NCBI RefSeq assembly: GCF_014200505.1
Contig: NZ_JACHBX010000001.1
Span: 1,426,001-1,490,000 of the forward strand
From: Massilia aurea
GTDB taxonomy: Bacteria > Pseudomonadota > Gammaproteobacteria > Burkholderiales > Burkholderiaceae_D
Reading direction: 5' to 3'
DNA: 64,000 nt
The notes beneath the pieces were generated by a model. The model was not told where the DNA came from and made no database searches. It was given only the letters and a program-made list of their open reading frames with translations. Position 1 is the stretch's first letter. Every line of letters begins with the position of its first letter. The translations under genes and the position numbers were made by a program. Below, one piece after another: positions 1 to 7,621 of this stretch.

Positions 1-114
1 AAGCGCGCGATCCAGATCCTGGAGTTCTTTGACCGCATCGGATTGCTGCGCCGCGTGGGCGACGTGCACCTGCTGCGGCCGGGAACGTTGCTGTTTTCCG
101 AGAAATCACCGTGA
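1..114 (+). CDS. selB: SelB C-terminus, selenocysteine-specific elongation factor (partial)
   Basis: Only the last 37 codons are inside the window, read in frame 1 and ending at TGA 112-114. The tail (KRAIQILEFFDRIG, then RRVGDVHLLR) matches the last winged-helix domain of SelB, which binds the SECIS hairpin of selenoprotein mRNAs and delivers Sec-tRNA to the ribosome. The call is strengthened by the tRNA-Sec gene 43 nt downstream, a common bacterial pairing. Domains I-III lie off the left edge, so the rest of the protein cannot be judged. Confidence 0.85.
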   Translation, partial: KRAIQILEFFDRIGLLRRVGDVHLLRPGTLLFSEKSP

Positions 115-157
115 GCCTGACGCAATCTTTCCGGACAAGGTAAAATCGCGGCTCAAC

Positions 158-253
158 GGAAGGAAATCGTCCCTGGTGGGGCGGCTGGGCTTCAAACCCA
201 GTTGGTGGCGCCATGCGTCGCCGGGTGGGTTCGACTCCCGCATCCTTCCGCCA
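158..253 (+). tRNA. selC: tRNA-Sec (anticodon TCA)
   Basis: A 96-nt tRNA starting GGAAGGAA and ending ATCCTTCCGCCA, with the CCA encoded. The acceptor stem is extended (seven clear pairs, then an A-A mismatch), there is a long variable arm (GGTGGCGCC...GGCGCC type), and the anticodon loop CTTCAAA displays TCA, which reads UGA. The T loop GGTTCGACTCC is canonical. These are the hallmarks of bacterial tRNA-Sec. With selB just upstream, this shows that the organism decodes UGA as selenocysteine; selenoproteins such as formate dehydrogenase would be elsewhere. Confidence 0.97.
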
Positions 254-288
254 TTCTTTCTGTTGTTGTTCCTGTTTTACACACTCCT

Positions 289-735
289 ATGATCATCCTC
301 GGCTTCGACTATCCAGACGACTGCTATTTCGACCTCGACAATGATATGTGGTGCCGTCCATTGGATGACGGTCGCGTGCAGGTAGGCGTGAGCGCATTCG
401 GTGTGCAGATCAGCGGCAACCATTTCTACATGTGCCGCCCCAAGCCGGTGGGGAACGAGGTCGAGCAAGGCAAGACGGTGGGTGTCGTGGAGCTGAGCAA
501 GACGGTCGTGACGATCAAGACGCCGGTGTCCGGGACGATCGTTGAGATCAACACGGCGCTCGAAGAAACGCCAGAACTGATCCATCAGGATCCGTACGGC
601 GCCGGCTGGATTTCCGTGATTCAGGCCAGCGACTGGGAACGCGACCGCGCGCAGCTGGCGCATGGCGCCGACCTCGTTGAACAGGCCGAACGGCGCATGC
701 GGCTCGAGCCGGTCGATGACTGGATCAAGCCGTGA
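289..735 (+). CDS. GcvH-like lipoyl-carrier domain protein
   Basis: 148 aa, ATG at 289. In-frame starts further upstream would read through the tRNA and are rejected. The fold is that of glycine cleavage H protein and lipoate-binding proteins: the segment VELSKTVVTIKTPVSG aligns with the H-protein lipoylation loop (ESVKAAS...SPVSG), placing a candidate lipoyl-lysine at K71. No gcvT or gcvP is adjacent. Instead the stop codon overlaps a DsrE-like gene, an arrangement reminiscent of lipoate-binding protein/DsrE/TusA sulfur-transfer sets. Being next to selB-selC suggests, but does not prove, a role in selenium or sulfur handling rather than glycine cleavage. Confidence 0.75.
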   Translation: MIILGFDYPDDCYFDLDNDMWCRPLDDGRVQVGVSAFGVQISGNHFYMCRPKPVGNEVEQGKTVGVVELSKTVVTIKTPVSGTIVEINTALEETPELIHQDPYGAGWISVIQASDWERDRAQLAHGADLVEQAERRMRLEPVDDWIKP

Positions 736-761
736 TTCCAGCGCAGGGAGGTCTGGCGATC

Positions 762-1118
762 ATGGTCTGGTCATGCGACCTGACCCGGCCCGAGACCCTG
801 ACGACGCCGTTCATGACGGCGCAAGCCGCGGCGGCGCTCGACATGCCCGTCAAGATGTTGTTTACCAACCAGTCCCTCGCATGGCTGCTGCGCGAGAATA
901 GCGCGCGCCTGACCGGCTTCGGCGCTGACCGCTGGACGGTCGCCCGGCATCTGGATGCGACGGTTGACCTGGGTGTCGAGATCCGCGCCTGCAGTCAGGC
1001 GTTAAATGCACTCGGCGCAGACCTCACTGCGTTGGCGCCGCAATGCGCGGGTGTCGAGGGCATGGTGACGTTCGTCGAGCAGGGCAGCGCGCCCGGCTGG
1101 CGTATGCTGGTGTTCTAA
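762..1118 (+). CDS. DsrE-like small protein
   Basis: 118 aa from ATG 762, which has a strong GGGAGG at 746-751 with 10-nt spacing. A GTG at 732 is an in-frame alternative giving a 4-nt overlap with the GcvH-like gene. The protein has the short alpha/beta layout of DsrE/DsrF-like proteins: an N-terminal strand, a helix with MTAQAAAALDMPVKMLFTN, then a C-terminal region of the form GVEIRACSQALNALG. C90 or the later cysteine could be the persulfide carrier, but I cannot identify the site with certainty. It shares the operon with the lipoyl-carrier homologue. Its 3' end overlaps the convergent map gene by 4 nt. Confidence 0.65.
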   Translation: MVWSCDLTRPETLTTPFMTAQAAAALDMPVKMLFTNQSLAWLLRENSARLTGFGADRWTVARHLDATVDLGVEIRACSQALNALGADLTALAPQCAGVEGMVTFVEQGSAPGWRMLVF

Positions 1119-1888
1119 GCAGTCAGCATTCCGGTTTCTTCAGGCCGCAGCGTCAACACCGCCACGCCGGTCTTTGTCACCGCCACTGTGTGCTCGAACT
1201 GCGCCGACAGCGAGCCATCGCGCGTCACCACGGTCCAGCCGTCGTCTTCGGTACGCACACTACGGCCGCCGCGATTGAGCATCGGCTCAATCGTAAACAC
1301 CATGCCTTCGACCAGTTTCAGGCCCGTACCCTTGGCGCCGAAGTGCAGCACCTGCGGTTCTTCGTGCATTTCACGTCCGATGCCGTGGCCGCAGTACTCT
1401 CGCACCACCGAGCAGCCATTGCGCTTTGCATGGCGCTCGATCGCTGCGCCGATATCACCCAGGCGTGCGCCAGGCCGCACGGCGCGGATGCCTTTCCAAA
1501 GCGCCTCGTAGGTCGTTTGCACCAGGCGCTTGGCCTTCATGTCGACGTCGCCAACCATGTACGTTTTGCTGGAGTCGGCGATAAAACCGTTCTTTTCCAG
1601 CGTGATGTCGAAGTTGACGATGTCGCCGTCCCTGAGCACATCGCGCGTGTTCGGCACGCCGTGGCAGACCACGTGGTTGATCGAGGAATTCAGCACGAAG
1701 CCGTAGTCGTACTGGCCCTTGCTGGCCGGCCGCGCCTGCAACTCGTCGACAATGAAGCGCTCGACCAGCGTATCGACGTCGAGCGTCGTCATGCCTGCCA
1801 GGGACAAGCCATCCAGCATGCCGAACACCGACGCCAGCAGGCGCCCCGACTCGGCCATCAGCGCCAGTTCATGCGGTTGCTTGGTCAT
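1115..1888 (-). CDS. map: Type I methionine aminopeptidase
   Basis: 257 aa, the usual length for MetAP type Ia. It removes the N-terminal Met from nascent proteins. All five di-metal ligands are visible: D94 (NFDITLE), D105 (ADSSKTY), H168 (GHGIGREMHE), E201 (TIEPM) and E232 (QFEHT); H76 in CHGVPN is the substrate-contact histidine. Its ATG overlaps the stop of the upstream ParD-like gene by 4 nt (ATGA), so the two are translationally coupled. Essential map usually sits beside rpsB or in the S10/spc ribosomal operon, so this may be a second paralogue; the rest of the genome is needed to decide. Confidence 0.93.
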   Translation of the reverse strand: MTKQPHELALMAESGRLLASVFGMLDGLSLAGMTTLDVDTLVERFIVDELQARPASKGQYDYGFVLNSSINHVVCHGVPNTRDVLRDGDIVNFDITLEKNGFIADSSKTYMVGDVDMKAKRLVQTTYEALWKGIRAVRPGARLGDIGAAIERHAKRNGCSVVREYCGHGIGREMHEEPQVLHFGAKGTGLKLVEGMVFTIEPMLNRGGRSVRTEDDGWTVVTRDGSLSAQFEHTVAVTKTGVAVLTLRPEETGMLTA

Positions 1889-2103
1889 GCGACACGCAAT
1901 CCGGTGACGAGCGGTGGCACCGCGACGCCGGCGGCAGCCAGCTCACGCGCCATGATCTCGTTAAAGCTGAGCGATGGATTGGTCTCGGCCAGCATGCCGA
2001 CCTTGAGCCAGAACGCTGCCTGCGCGTTGATGGAGCGGCACGACACCTTGGTGGCCAGCCGGACCTGGTCGTGCAGGTCGCCATCGATGTTGACAATGCC
2101 CAT
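1885..2103 (-). CDS. ParD-like antitoxin-family protein
   Basis: 72 aa starting at ATG 2103, preceded by AGGAGT at good distance. The sequence (MGIVNIDGDLHDQVRLAT, then a helix with RSINAQAAFWLKVGMLAE) looks like a ribbon-helix-helix DNA-binding protein of the ParD-like family: a short beta strand followed by two helices. The partner translated from its overlapping stop codon is not a ParE toxin but a methionine aminopeptidase. It probably autoregulates the pair. The palindromic, AT-rich leader at 2117-2143 is the candidate operator. Confidence 0.65.
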   Translation of the reverse strand: MGIVNIDGDLHDQVRLATKVSCRSINAQAAFWLKVGMLAETNPSLSFNEIMARELAAAGVAVPPLVTGLRVA

Positions 2104-2116
2104 GGAAATACTCCTG

Positions 2117-2145
2117 TATATGAAACGTTTATAGAGTATATATTC
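2117..2145 (-). promoter_or_regulatory. AT-rich palindromic leader of the ParD-like/map operon
   Basis: Just upstream of the ParD-like start is an AT-rich patch in otherwise GC-rich DNA. It contains the 8-bp palindrome AAACGTTT (2123-2130) flanked by TATA on both sides. An operator of this kind, close to the start codon, would suit autorepression by the ribbon-helix-helix product. Position and symmetry are seen; the function is inferred. Confidence 0.4.
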
Positions 2146-2166
2146 GGACCGCAGAATATGCCAGCC

Positions 2167-2198
2167 AAAAAAAAGCGCCGGGGTGCTAACCCGGCGCT
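2167..2198 (-). terminator. Rho-independent terminator of the di-heme oxidoreductase gene
   Basis: On the minus strand a 9-bp stem (AGCGCCGGG paired with CCCGGCGCT, plus-strand 2174-2182 and 2190-2198) with a 7-nt loop is followed by eight T residues. It lies 18 nt past the stop of the gene ending at 2217. Confidence 0.85.
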
Positions 2199-2216
2199 AT
2201 CATCTCGAGCGAGATC

Positions 2217-5200
2217 TTACAGCGAGCGCAGGAACGCGAGCAGTGCCTCGCGTTCAACGGTCGCCAGCTTCTCGAAGCGCTTGCGCGCGGCGGCCGCTTC
2301 GCCGTCGTGCCACAGGATCGCTTCGCTCAGGGTGCGTGCGCGGCCGTCATGCAGGTAGCCGACCTTGCCATCCTTGCCCATCACCTTGTCGCTGTAGCCA
2401 ATGCCCCACAGCGGCGCGGTGCGCCACATGCTGCCGGTGGCCTGGCCTTCGACGTAGTCGTCCGCCAGTCCCGGACCCATATCGTGCAGCAGCAGGTCGG
2501 TGTATGGCCGGATGGTCTGGTCGCGCAGTTCGGCGAACTGGTGGTTCGCGCCGGTTTTCATCGACGCCGTGTGGCAGGCCACGCAGCGCATCGTCTCGAA
2601 CAGCTTCTGGCCCGTGGCGACCTGGCGCGTGTCGACCCGGTGCTCGTCAAGTGGCGCGACGCCTTTCGGAAAGCCACTGGCCAGGCTGCGCTGGGCCGGT
2701 ACGGCCAGCAGCGCCAGGTAGTTCGAGATCGACTGCAGCTCCGCTTCCGAGATCCCGCGCTGGCGGGGCGCGGTGGCGCATCCGGCCGGGTTGGCGTCGC
2801 AGCTGAGGCTCGGGTAGACAGGCGACGTGACCGCCATGTCGGCCAGCAGCGCCGATGCCGCCTGGTGGCGCAGCGTGGCTTTCGACGCTTTCCAGCCAAA
2901 GCGGCCCAGACGCACTGCGCCGGTTTCGGGATCGAACACGAAGTTGGCCGTACCGCGCACGCCGTCGCCGTCCGGGCTCGAGCGAACGCGCGCCAGGATG
3001 TCGGCTTCAGTGATCGCCTCCAGCAGACCGGTGCCGATCATCGGCTGGGCCGCGCGCAGTGAGACAGTCTCCGGCACCGGGCCATCGAATGCGATTTTTG
3101 GCTTGCGCAGTTCGACGTTCGTGCCGTCCGCCAGTTGGACCACGCGGGTGTCAAAGCCCGTCACGCGCACGCCGGTGCCCCAGTTCTGCGGGGTGCCATT
3201 GCTGGACACCGCATTCATCTGCACCGTAGTGCCGTAGGTCGGATGTGGCAGTTGCTGGCCTTGCGGGCCGACGTGCGCCACGCGCACCGCCATGCCATCG
3301 AGACGCTGGTTGATCGCCGCCGGGGCCGGGCTGCGGCCATTGCCGACGTGGCACGCAATACACGCGGACTGGTTGAAGCGGCCGCCCTGCAGACCCACTG
3401 CTGCCGCATACCGGTCGTTGCCCGCTTCGTTGTGTTCGCCCGTGGTGAAGTTGGTGTGCAGCAGGCGCCGGCCTTCGACGAAGCGCTGCATGTTCTGCAT
3501 GCCAACGTTATTGTGCGGCTGCTGGAACATGAACAGGCCATTGTCGCTGTAGTTATACGACACCGAACCGAGGCCGCCGGACAGCACGTCATCGGGCAGC
3601 GGCACCGAATTCAGGCGCGGCTGCACGCCGTACCATGGGCGCAGGCCCTGGCCCACGACGTAGCTCCATTCCTGCGAGTAGTAGCGGATGCCGCCCGTGT
3701 CGCCCAGCGCGCCCAGTGCTTCGCGGGTGGTGAAATACGACGGCGAGACTTCGATGATGTCGCCCTTGACGAGCGGCCGGCCCGGCACGCTGCGGCCGGT
3801 CTTGAAGCCGTCGCTGTTGAGCTCGCTGTGACCCGGGTAATCCTTGACCAGCAAGGTGCAGCCGCCATTGATGCCGTTGGCGCTTGCCAGCCGGTTGTTC
3901 TGCGGATAGGGCGTTGGTTTACAGATCGGGATATCGTTATTGACCAGCTCGCCGGGTCGCATCCAGCCATAGCCGGTCGAATAGGGCTCGTCGAACTGGC
4001 GGAAGAACGCGACGCCGCCCTTGAGGAAGTCGACCGTCGTGTACTGGTTCACGACCAGCATCGGTTGCGTGATGCCCGCCACGCGGCTGTTGTCGATGAT
4101 CTCGACGCCCCAGGTGCGGTTCTTGTGATACTGCGGCACGAACGTCAGGTAGTTGCCCGGGCCCTTGTCGACGGGTAGCCCGCTGGCGCGGTCGATCGTG
4201 TCGTTCGGACCATAGCCGATCTCGTTCCACTCTTCGCCGCGCTCACGGCCATGGCGGGCCAGGCCACGGGCACCGAAGCGCGTCACCAGCGTGCCGTCTG
4301 CAAGGGTAAATTGCAGCGATTCGATCGGCTCAGCCGTGCCTGGCAGCGGGCTTAGCGCAGAGCCATTGGCCGGGAAGGCCACGGCCGACGTCGGCGCATC
4401 GGGTAGCGTGTTGTCGCTGCCAGGCGACTTGAACTCGACTTCAAACAGCGAGTAGCCGTATTGCGTGGCGCGAGCGACACCCTGCAGGCGCAGGTAGCGG
4501 GCGCGGAACCCCAGGTTGAAGAATTCCTCGACGCCACCCTTGCCGGTGCCGACATGGCGCAACTGCGTCCAGGTCACGCCGTCGTTCGAGGTGAGCACCG
4601 TGTAGACCTTGCCGTACGATTGTTCCCAGGTCAGCTTCATATAGCCGATTGCGGTGGGCGCGCCGAAATCAAAATGGATCCAGGCGCCGTCTTCGGGCCG
4701 GCTCGACCAGCGCGTACCGGGCTTGCCGTCGATGGCCATGCCGGCCGCCATGCCGCCGTTCTCCGGCGTCGACGACGTCGCAGCCACAGGCTTGATGGCT
4801 ACGCCCGGATGGGTCAGGTCGATTGGCAGCTCGGGCGCAGGCAGGTCAGGGCTCGGCGTTGGCGCGGCCGGCGTGCCGGTAAAGGCCTGGATCTCGAGGA
4901 TCGAATAGCCATACTGGCCGGCGCGCTTAACACCCTGCACGCGCAGATAGCGGCCCTGGCCATTCAGGCCCGTGAGATCCTCGGTGCCGCCGACGCTGTC
5001 AGTAACGCTCTTGATCGTGGTCCAGCTGCTGCCGTCTTCGGACACCTGTAACAGATAGGCGCTCGCATGGGCGGCTTCCCAGTCGATCCGCACGCGGGTG
5101 ATCGTCTGCGTCGCACCGTAGTCGAGCGTCAGCGATTCATCCTCGGTGAAGCGGCTACCCCAGCGCGTGGCGTTGTCATGGTCGATCGCCGCCGGGCCAT

Positions 5201-5447
5201 CGAGATCGGGCCGCTCGGCCGAGCTGGCCTGGGCCTTGACCGGGGTCAGCGCTGTTTCCGTGCTGGCGAACACGCCGGCCACGGTCCTGAACAGGCTGGC
5301 GCTGGCGTTCTGCATGACGGCGACAGGCGACTCGGCAGTGCCGCCACCACAACCCGCCAACAGCAGCGGTAACAGCAGGATGGGTGCGAGCGGCGCGCCG
5401 GGCATGCGGATGCGGCGTGACGACTGCCCGCAAGGCAGTTGATCCAT
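2217..5447 (-). CDS. Di-heme DUF1111 oxidoreductase lipoprotein with two discoidin domains
   Basis: 1076 aa from ATG 5447, chosen because AGGAGT precedes it and it is followed directly by a lipoprotein signal peptide with lipobox LLLAGC; a longer in-frame start has no ribosome site. Two F5/8-type C (discoidin-like) modules occupy roughly residues 70-340, each with TRWGSRF- or TRWSSRP-type signatures and the closing GYSILE/GYSLFE motif. The rest is a DUF1111 'thiol oxidoreductase' core related to MauG/cytochrome c peroxidase, with two CxxCH heme sites (CIACH at residue 696 and CVACH at 955). Typical family members are 450-550 aa, so the N-terminal carbohydrate- or surface-binding modules are an unusual addition. 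It is monocistronic with its own terminator. The substrate is unknown; a surface-exposed oxidase or peroxidase acting on a polymer is a reasonable guess. Confidence 0.85.
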   Translation of the reverse strand: MDQLPCGQSSRRIRMPGAPLAPILLLPLLLAGCGGGTAESPVAVMQNASASLFRTVAGVFASTETALTPVKAQASSAERPDLDGPAAIDHDNATRWGSRFTEDESLTLDYGATQTITRVRIDWEAAHASAYLLQVSEDGSSWTTIKSVTDSVGGTEDLTGLNGQGRYLRVQGVKRAGQYGYSILEIQAFTGTPAAPTPSPDLPAPELPIDLTHPGVAIKPVAATSSTPENGGMAAGMAIDGKPGTRWSSRPEDGAWIHFDFGAPTAIGYMKLTWEQSYGKVYTVLTSNDGVTWTQLRHVGTGKGGVEEFFNLGFRARYLRLQGVARATQYGYSLFEVEFKSPGSDNTLPDAPTSAVAFPANGSALSPLPGTAEPIESLQFTLADGTLVTRFGARGLARHGRERGEEWNEIGYGPNDTIDRASGLPVDKGPGNYLTFVPQYHKNRTWGVEIIDNSRVAGITQPMLVVNQYTTVDFLKGGVAFFRQFDEPYSTGYGWMRPGELVNNDIPICKPTPYPQNNRLASANGINGGCTLLVKDYPGHSELNSDGFKTGRSVPGRPLVKGDIIEVSPSYFTTREALGALGDTGGIRYYSQEWSYVVGQGLRPWYGVQPRLNSVPLPDDVLSGGLGSVSYNYSDNGLFMFQQPHNNVGMQNMQRFVEGRRLLHTNFTTGEHNEAGNDRYAAAVGLQGGRFNQSACIACHVGNGRSPAPAAINQRLDGMAVRVAHVGPQGQQLPHPTYGTTVQMNAVSSNGTPQNWGTGVRVTGFDTRVVQLADGTNVELRKPKIAFDGPVPETVSLRAAQPMIGTGLLEAITEADILARVRSSPDGDGVRGTANFVFDPETGAVRLGRFGWKASKATLRHQAASALLADMAVTSPVYPSLSCDANPAGCATAPRQRGISEAELQSISNYLALLAVPAQRSLASGFPKGVAPLDEHRVDTRQVATGQKLFETMRCVACHTASMKTGANHQFAELRDQTIRPYTDLLLHDMGPGLADDYVEGQATGSMWRTAPLWGIGYSDKVMGKDGKVGYLHDGRARTLSEAILWHDGEAAAARKRFEKLATVEREALLAFLRSL

Positions 5448-5753
5448 GGTGAAACTCCTAGGTATGAACGTCGATGGGTGAACTTCAGCACTACTTTCCG
5501 CATGCCCCGACCATGAATACCGACCGGGATCGTTATAATTGCTCAAAGGCAATTGTTAACCATAAGGTAACCGACCCGTTGGAGACGTGTCAAGGAATCT
5601 GCGCCGATGTGACACTTGCCGCCCGTCCACCACCCATAAATACGCTTCAGGCCCGTCGCATTTCTCCAAAAACCAATCGTGCGCGACCTGCCAATTCGTA
5701 CAATTGCGAATTAGCCCGTTCAACTGGGCAACAATTGTGTAAACGGAGAGACG
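5448..5753. promoter_or_regulatory. Divergent intergenic region with inverted repeats
   Basis: A 306-nt gap between divergent genes, noticeably AT-richer than its surroundings. It holds a 6-bp inverted repeat AATTCG/CGAATT (5693-5698 and 5707-5712), GCCC/GGGC around 5715-5730, and a GTTAACC...GGTAAC pair near 5557-5573. These sit where promoters and operators of both flanking genes should be. No small gene is credible here. Confidence 0.4.
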
Positions 5754-6443
5754 ATGGGGCGATTATTTTTGTGGGCGAAGACGCGCCCGGCGCAGTGGGC
5801 GCTGCTGGCTGCGCTCGTGGCCTGTTACCCCGTGAGCCTGCTCCTGCCGCTGTCGTGGGGCCGTGAAGCAGGCGTTCTGGAAAACCTGCAGGTGGCCGTA
5901 TTGCTGAGTGGCTTCGTGGTGGCGGTCGTCGTCTTCATGCGCCGTCGGCCGGAACGCACGGCGATGCTGGCGCTGTGGGCCGCGCCTGTCTGGTTGCTGC
6001 TGGCGGGCCGCGAACTGAGCTGGGGCCGCGCCTGGCGCGCCGTGCCCGGGTTCGACGCGGCGGGCAGGGCGCTGCCGCCCGAGCCGCTGTGGTTCCAGCC
6101 GCTGGTCTGGCCGGGCGCCGTGCTGCTCATCGGCTGGCTCGTGTACAGCGCCTGGCATTACCGCATCGACGAGGTAGTGCGCCTGGCATTCGTGCGCAGC
6201 GCGCCGTGGCTGCTGCTGTTCGTAGCGCTCGGCGCGGCCGTGGGCTCAACCTGTGCCGAGGGCCATATGTCATGCCATATCGATCTCGTCGCGTCGCGCG
6301 CACAGGTCTTTGAAGAGCTGGTCGAACTGCTGGCCTACGTGGCGCTGTGCAGTCTGCAAGCAGTTGTCCTGCGGCACCGGGTGCCGGCCCTGGGTCTACG
6401 CCATGAGCACGGCGTCGATGCTCGCGCAAAACAGGTGCGCTGA
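5754..6443 (+). CDS. Hypothetical integral membrane protein
   Basis: 229 aa, ATG 5754 preceded by GGAG. About five to six hydrophobic segments: ALLAALVACYPVSLLLPL, the region around AVLLSGFVVAVVVFM, MLALWAAPVWLLLAG, WPGAVLLIGWLVYSAW, PWLLLFVALGAAVG, and a C-terminal stretch with LLAYVALCSLQAVVL. A conserved-looking acidic pair FEELVELLAY precedes the last segment, and a cysteine pair (CAEGHMSCH) lies in a loop. I do not recognise the family. It is followed by the heme o synthase gene after a 132-nt gap, so co-transcription is possible but not evident. Confidence 0.7.
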   Translation: MGRLFLWAKTRPAQWALLAALVACYPVSLLLPLSWGREAGVLENLQVAVLLSGFVVAVVVFMRRRPERTAMLALWAAPVWLLLAGRELSWGRAWRAVPGFDAAGRALPPEPLWFQPLVWPGAVLLIGWLVYSAWHYRIDEVVRLAFVRSAPWLLLFVALGAAVGSTCAEGHMSCHIDLVASRAQVFEELVELLAYVALCSLQAVVLRHRVPALGLRHEHGVDARAKQVR

Positions 6444-6575
6444 CGCAGGTTTGCTGGCGGCGCGCATGTGGCTCGCTTGGCAAGTAGGACAAATTGCCCG
6501 TTGGTCGCGCCGCCGTTTTCCTCTAGCATGATGGGTTCTGTGAAATGACCACTTGCCTGCAGAGGTCGCCCGATC

Positions 6576-7562
6576 ATGTCGAATTCAAAAGTTGTCGAAA
6601 TCCCGCCGGCCACCCTGGCTATTCCTGATGTCGCTACTGGCGTCGCTACTGGCGTCGTTATTGGCGCCTCGCCAGCTGGTGGCCTGGCGCAGCGCGCCGG
6701 CCAGTACTGGGCGCTGACCAAGCCGCGCGTGACGCTGCTGACCGTGTTCTGCGCCGTGATCGGCAGCCTGCTGGCCACCGATGGCGCGCCCGCCTGGTCC
6801 GTCTTGCTCTACAGCGCCGCTGGCATCTGGCTGCTCGCTGGCGCCGCCTTCGCCGTCAATTGTTTGCTGGAAGCGCAGGTCGATGCACGGATGACCCGCA
6901 CGGCGCGCCGGGCCACCGCGCGCGGCGACCTGGGGCCAGCCCAGACGGTCGTGTTTTCGCTGGTGCTGGGGGGCGCCGGCGCGGCCTTGCTGTACACACA
7001 GGTCAATCCGCTGACGATGTGGCTGACGCTCGCGACATTTGTCGGTTACGCCTTCATCTATACCTTGCTACTGAAACCCGCCACGCCGCAGAACATCGTG
7101 ATCGGTGGGTTTGCCGGCGCCATGCCGCCGGCGCTCGGCTGGGCGGCGGTGGCCAATGGCGTGCCGCTCGAGGCGTGGCTGCTGGTGCTGATCATCTTCC
7201 TGTGGACGCCGCCGCATTTCTGGGCGCTGGCGATGGCGCGGCGCGACGACTATGCGCGCTCCGGCCTGCCAATGCTGCCGATCACCCACGGGATGGCCCA
7301 CACGGGCCAGCAGGTTTGGCGTTACAGCGTGGCGCTGGCGGTCGGGACTGCGCTGCCATGGGCGGTCGGCATGAGCGGGCTGTTCTATCTGGCGTGCGCG
7401 TGCGCGCTGAATGCCGTGTTCCTGCGCCATGGCTGGCTGGTCCACAAGCACTACAGCGACGCGATCGCGCGTAAGGCATTCGCCTGGTCGATCGTGTATC
7501 TGGCGTTGCTGTTCGGCGCACTGCTGGCCGACCATTACCTGACCTTGCTATTGGCGGTTTGA
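6576..7562 (+). CDS. ctaB: Heme o synthase (protoheme IX farnesyltransferase)
   Basis: 328 aa polytopic UbiA-family prenyltransferase, which converts heme b and farnesyl diphosphate to heme o for cytochrome oxidases. The prenyl-diphosphate motif is present at residues 95-109 ([15 protein letters not shown]). The first position of the usual DxxxD is Glu (E99) and the second is D103; a Glu here is, to my knowledge, not rare in betaproteobacterial CtaB. The second loop ([17 protein letters not shown]) is canonical. The N-terminus has a short duplicated GVATGV segment encoded by a small DNA duplication. Start chosen at ATG 6576 with GAGG upstream. It stands outside any cox operon here. Confidence 0.92.
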   Translation: MSNSKVVEIPPATLAIPDVATGVATGVVIGASPAGGLAQRAGQYWALTKPRVTLLTVFCAVIGSLLATDGAPAWSVLLYSAAGIWLLAGAAFAVNCLLEAQVDARMTRTARRATARGDLGPAQTVVFSLVLGGAGAALLYTQVNPLTMWLTLATFVGYAFIYTLLLKPATPQNIVIGGFAGAMPPALGWAAVANGVPLEAWLLVLIIFLWTPPHFWALAMARRDDYARSGLPMLPITHGMAHTGQQVWRYSVALAVGTALPWAVGMSGLFYLACACALNAVFLRHGWLVHKHYSDAIARKAFAWSIVYLALLFGALLADHYLTLLLAV

Positions 7563-7621
7563 GCCACGTTGGGTTCGTCATCGAACAGAAGCGGAGAACG
7601 CTAACATCTTAAGCTGTTCTC

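Noticed and set aside
202..288. N-terminal extension of the GcvH-like gene that would start inside the tRNA gene
   Set aside because: The region is occupied by the tRNA-Sec 3' part; ATG 289 gives the conserved N-terminus.
6671..6876. First-Asp to Glu change in heme o synthase as evidence of lost activity
   Set aside because: As far as I know, Glu at this position also occurs in betaproteobacterial CtaB, and the rest of the motif is intact, so it is not unusual enough to report.
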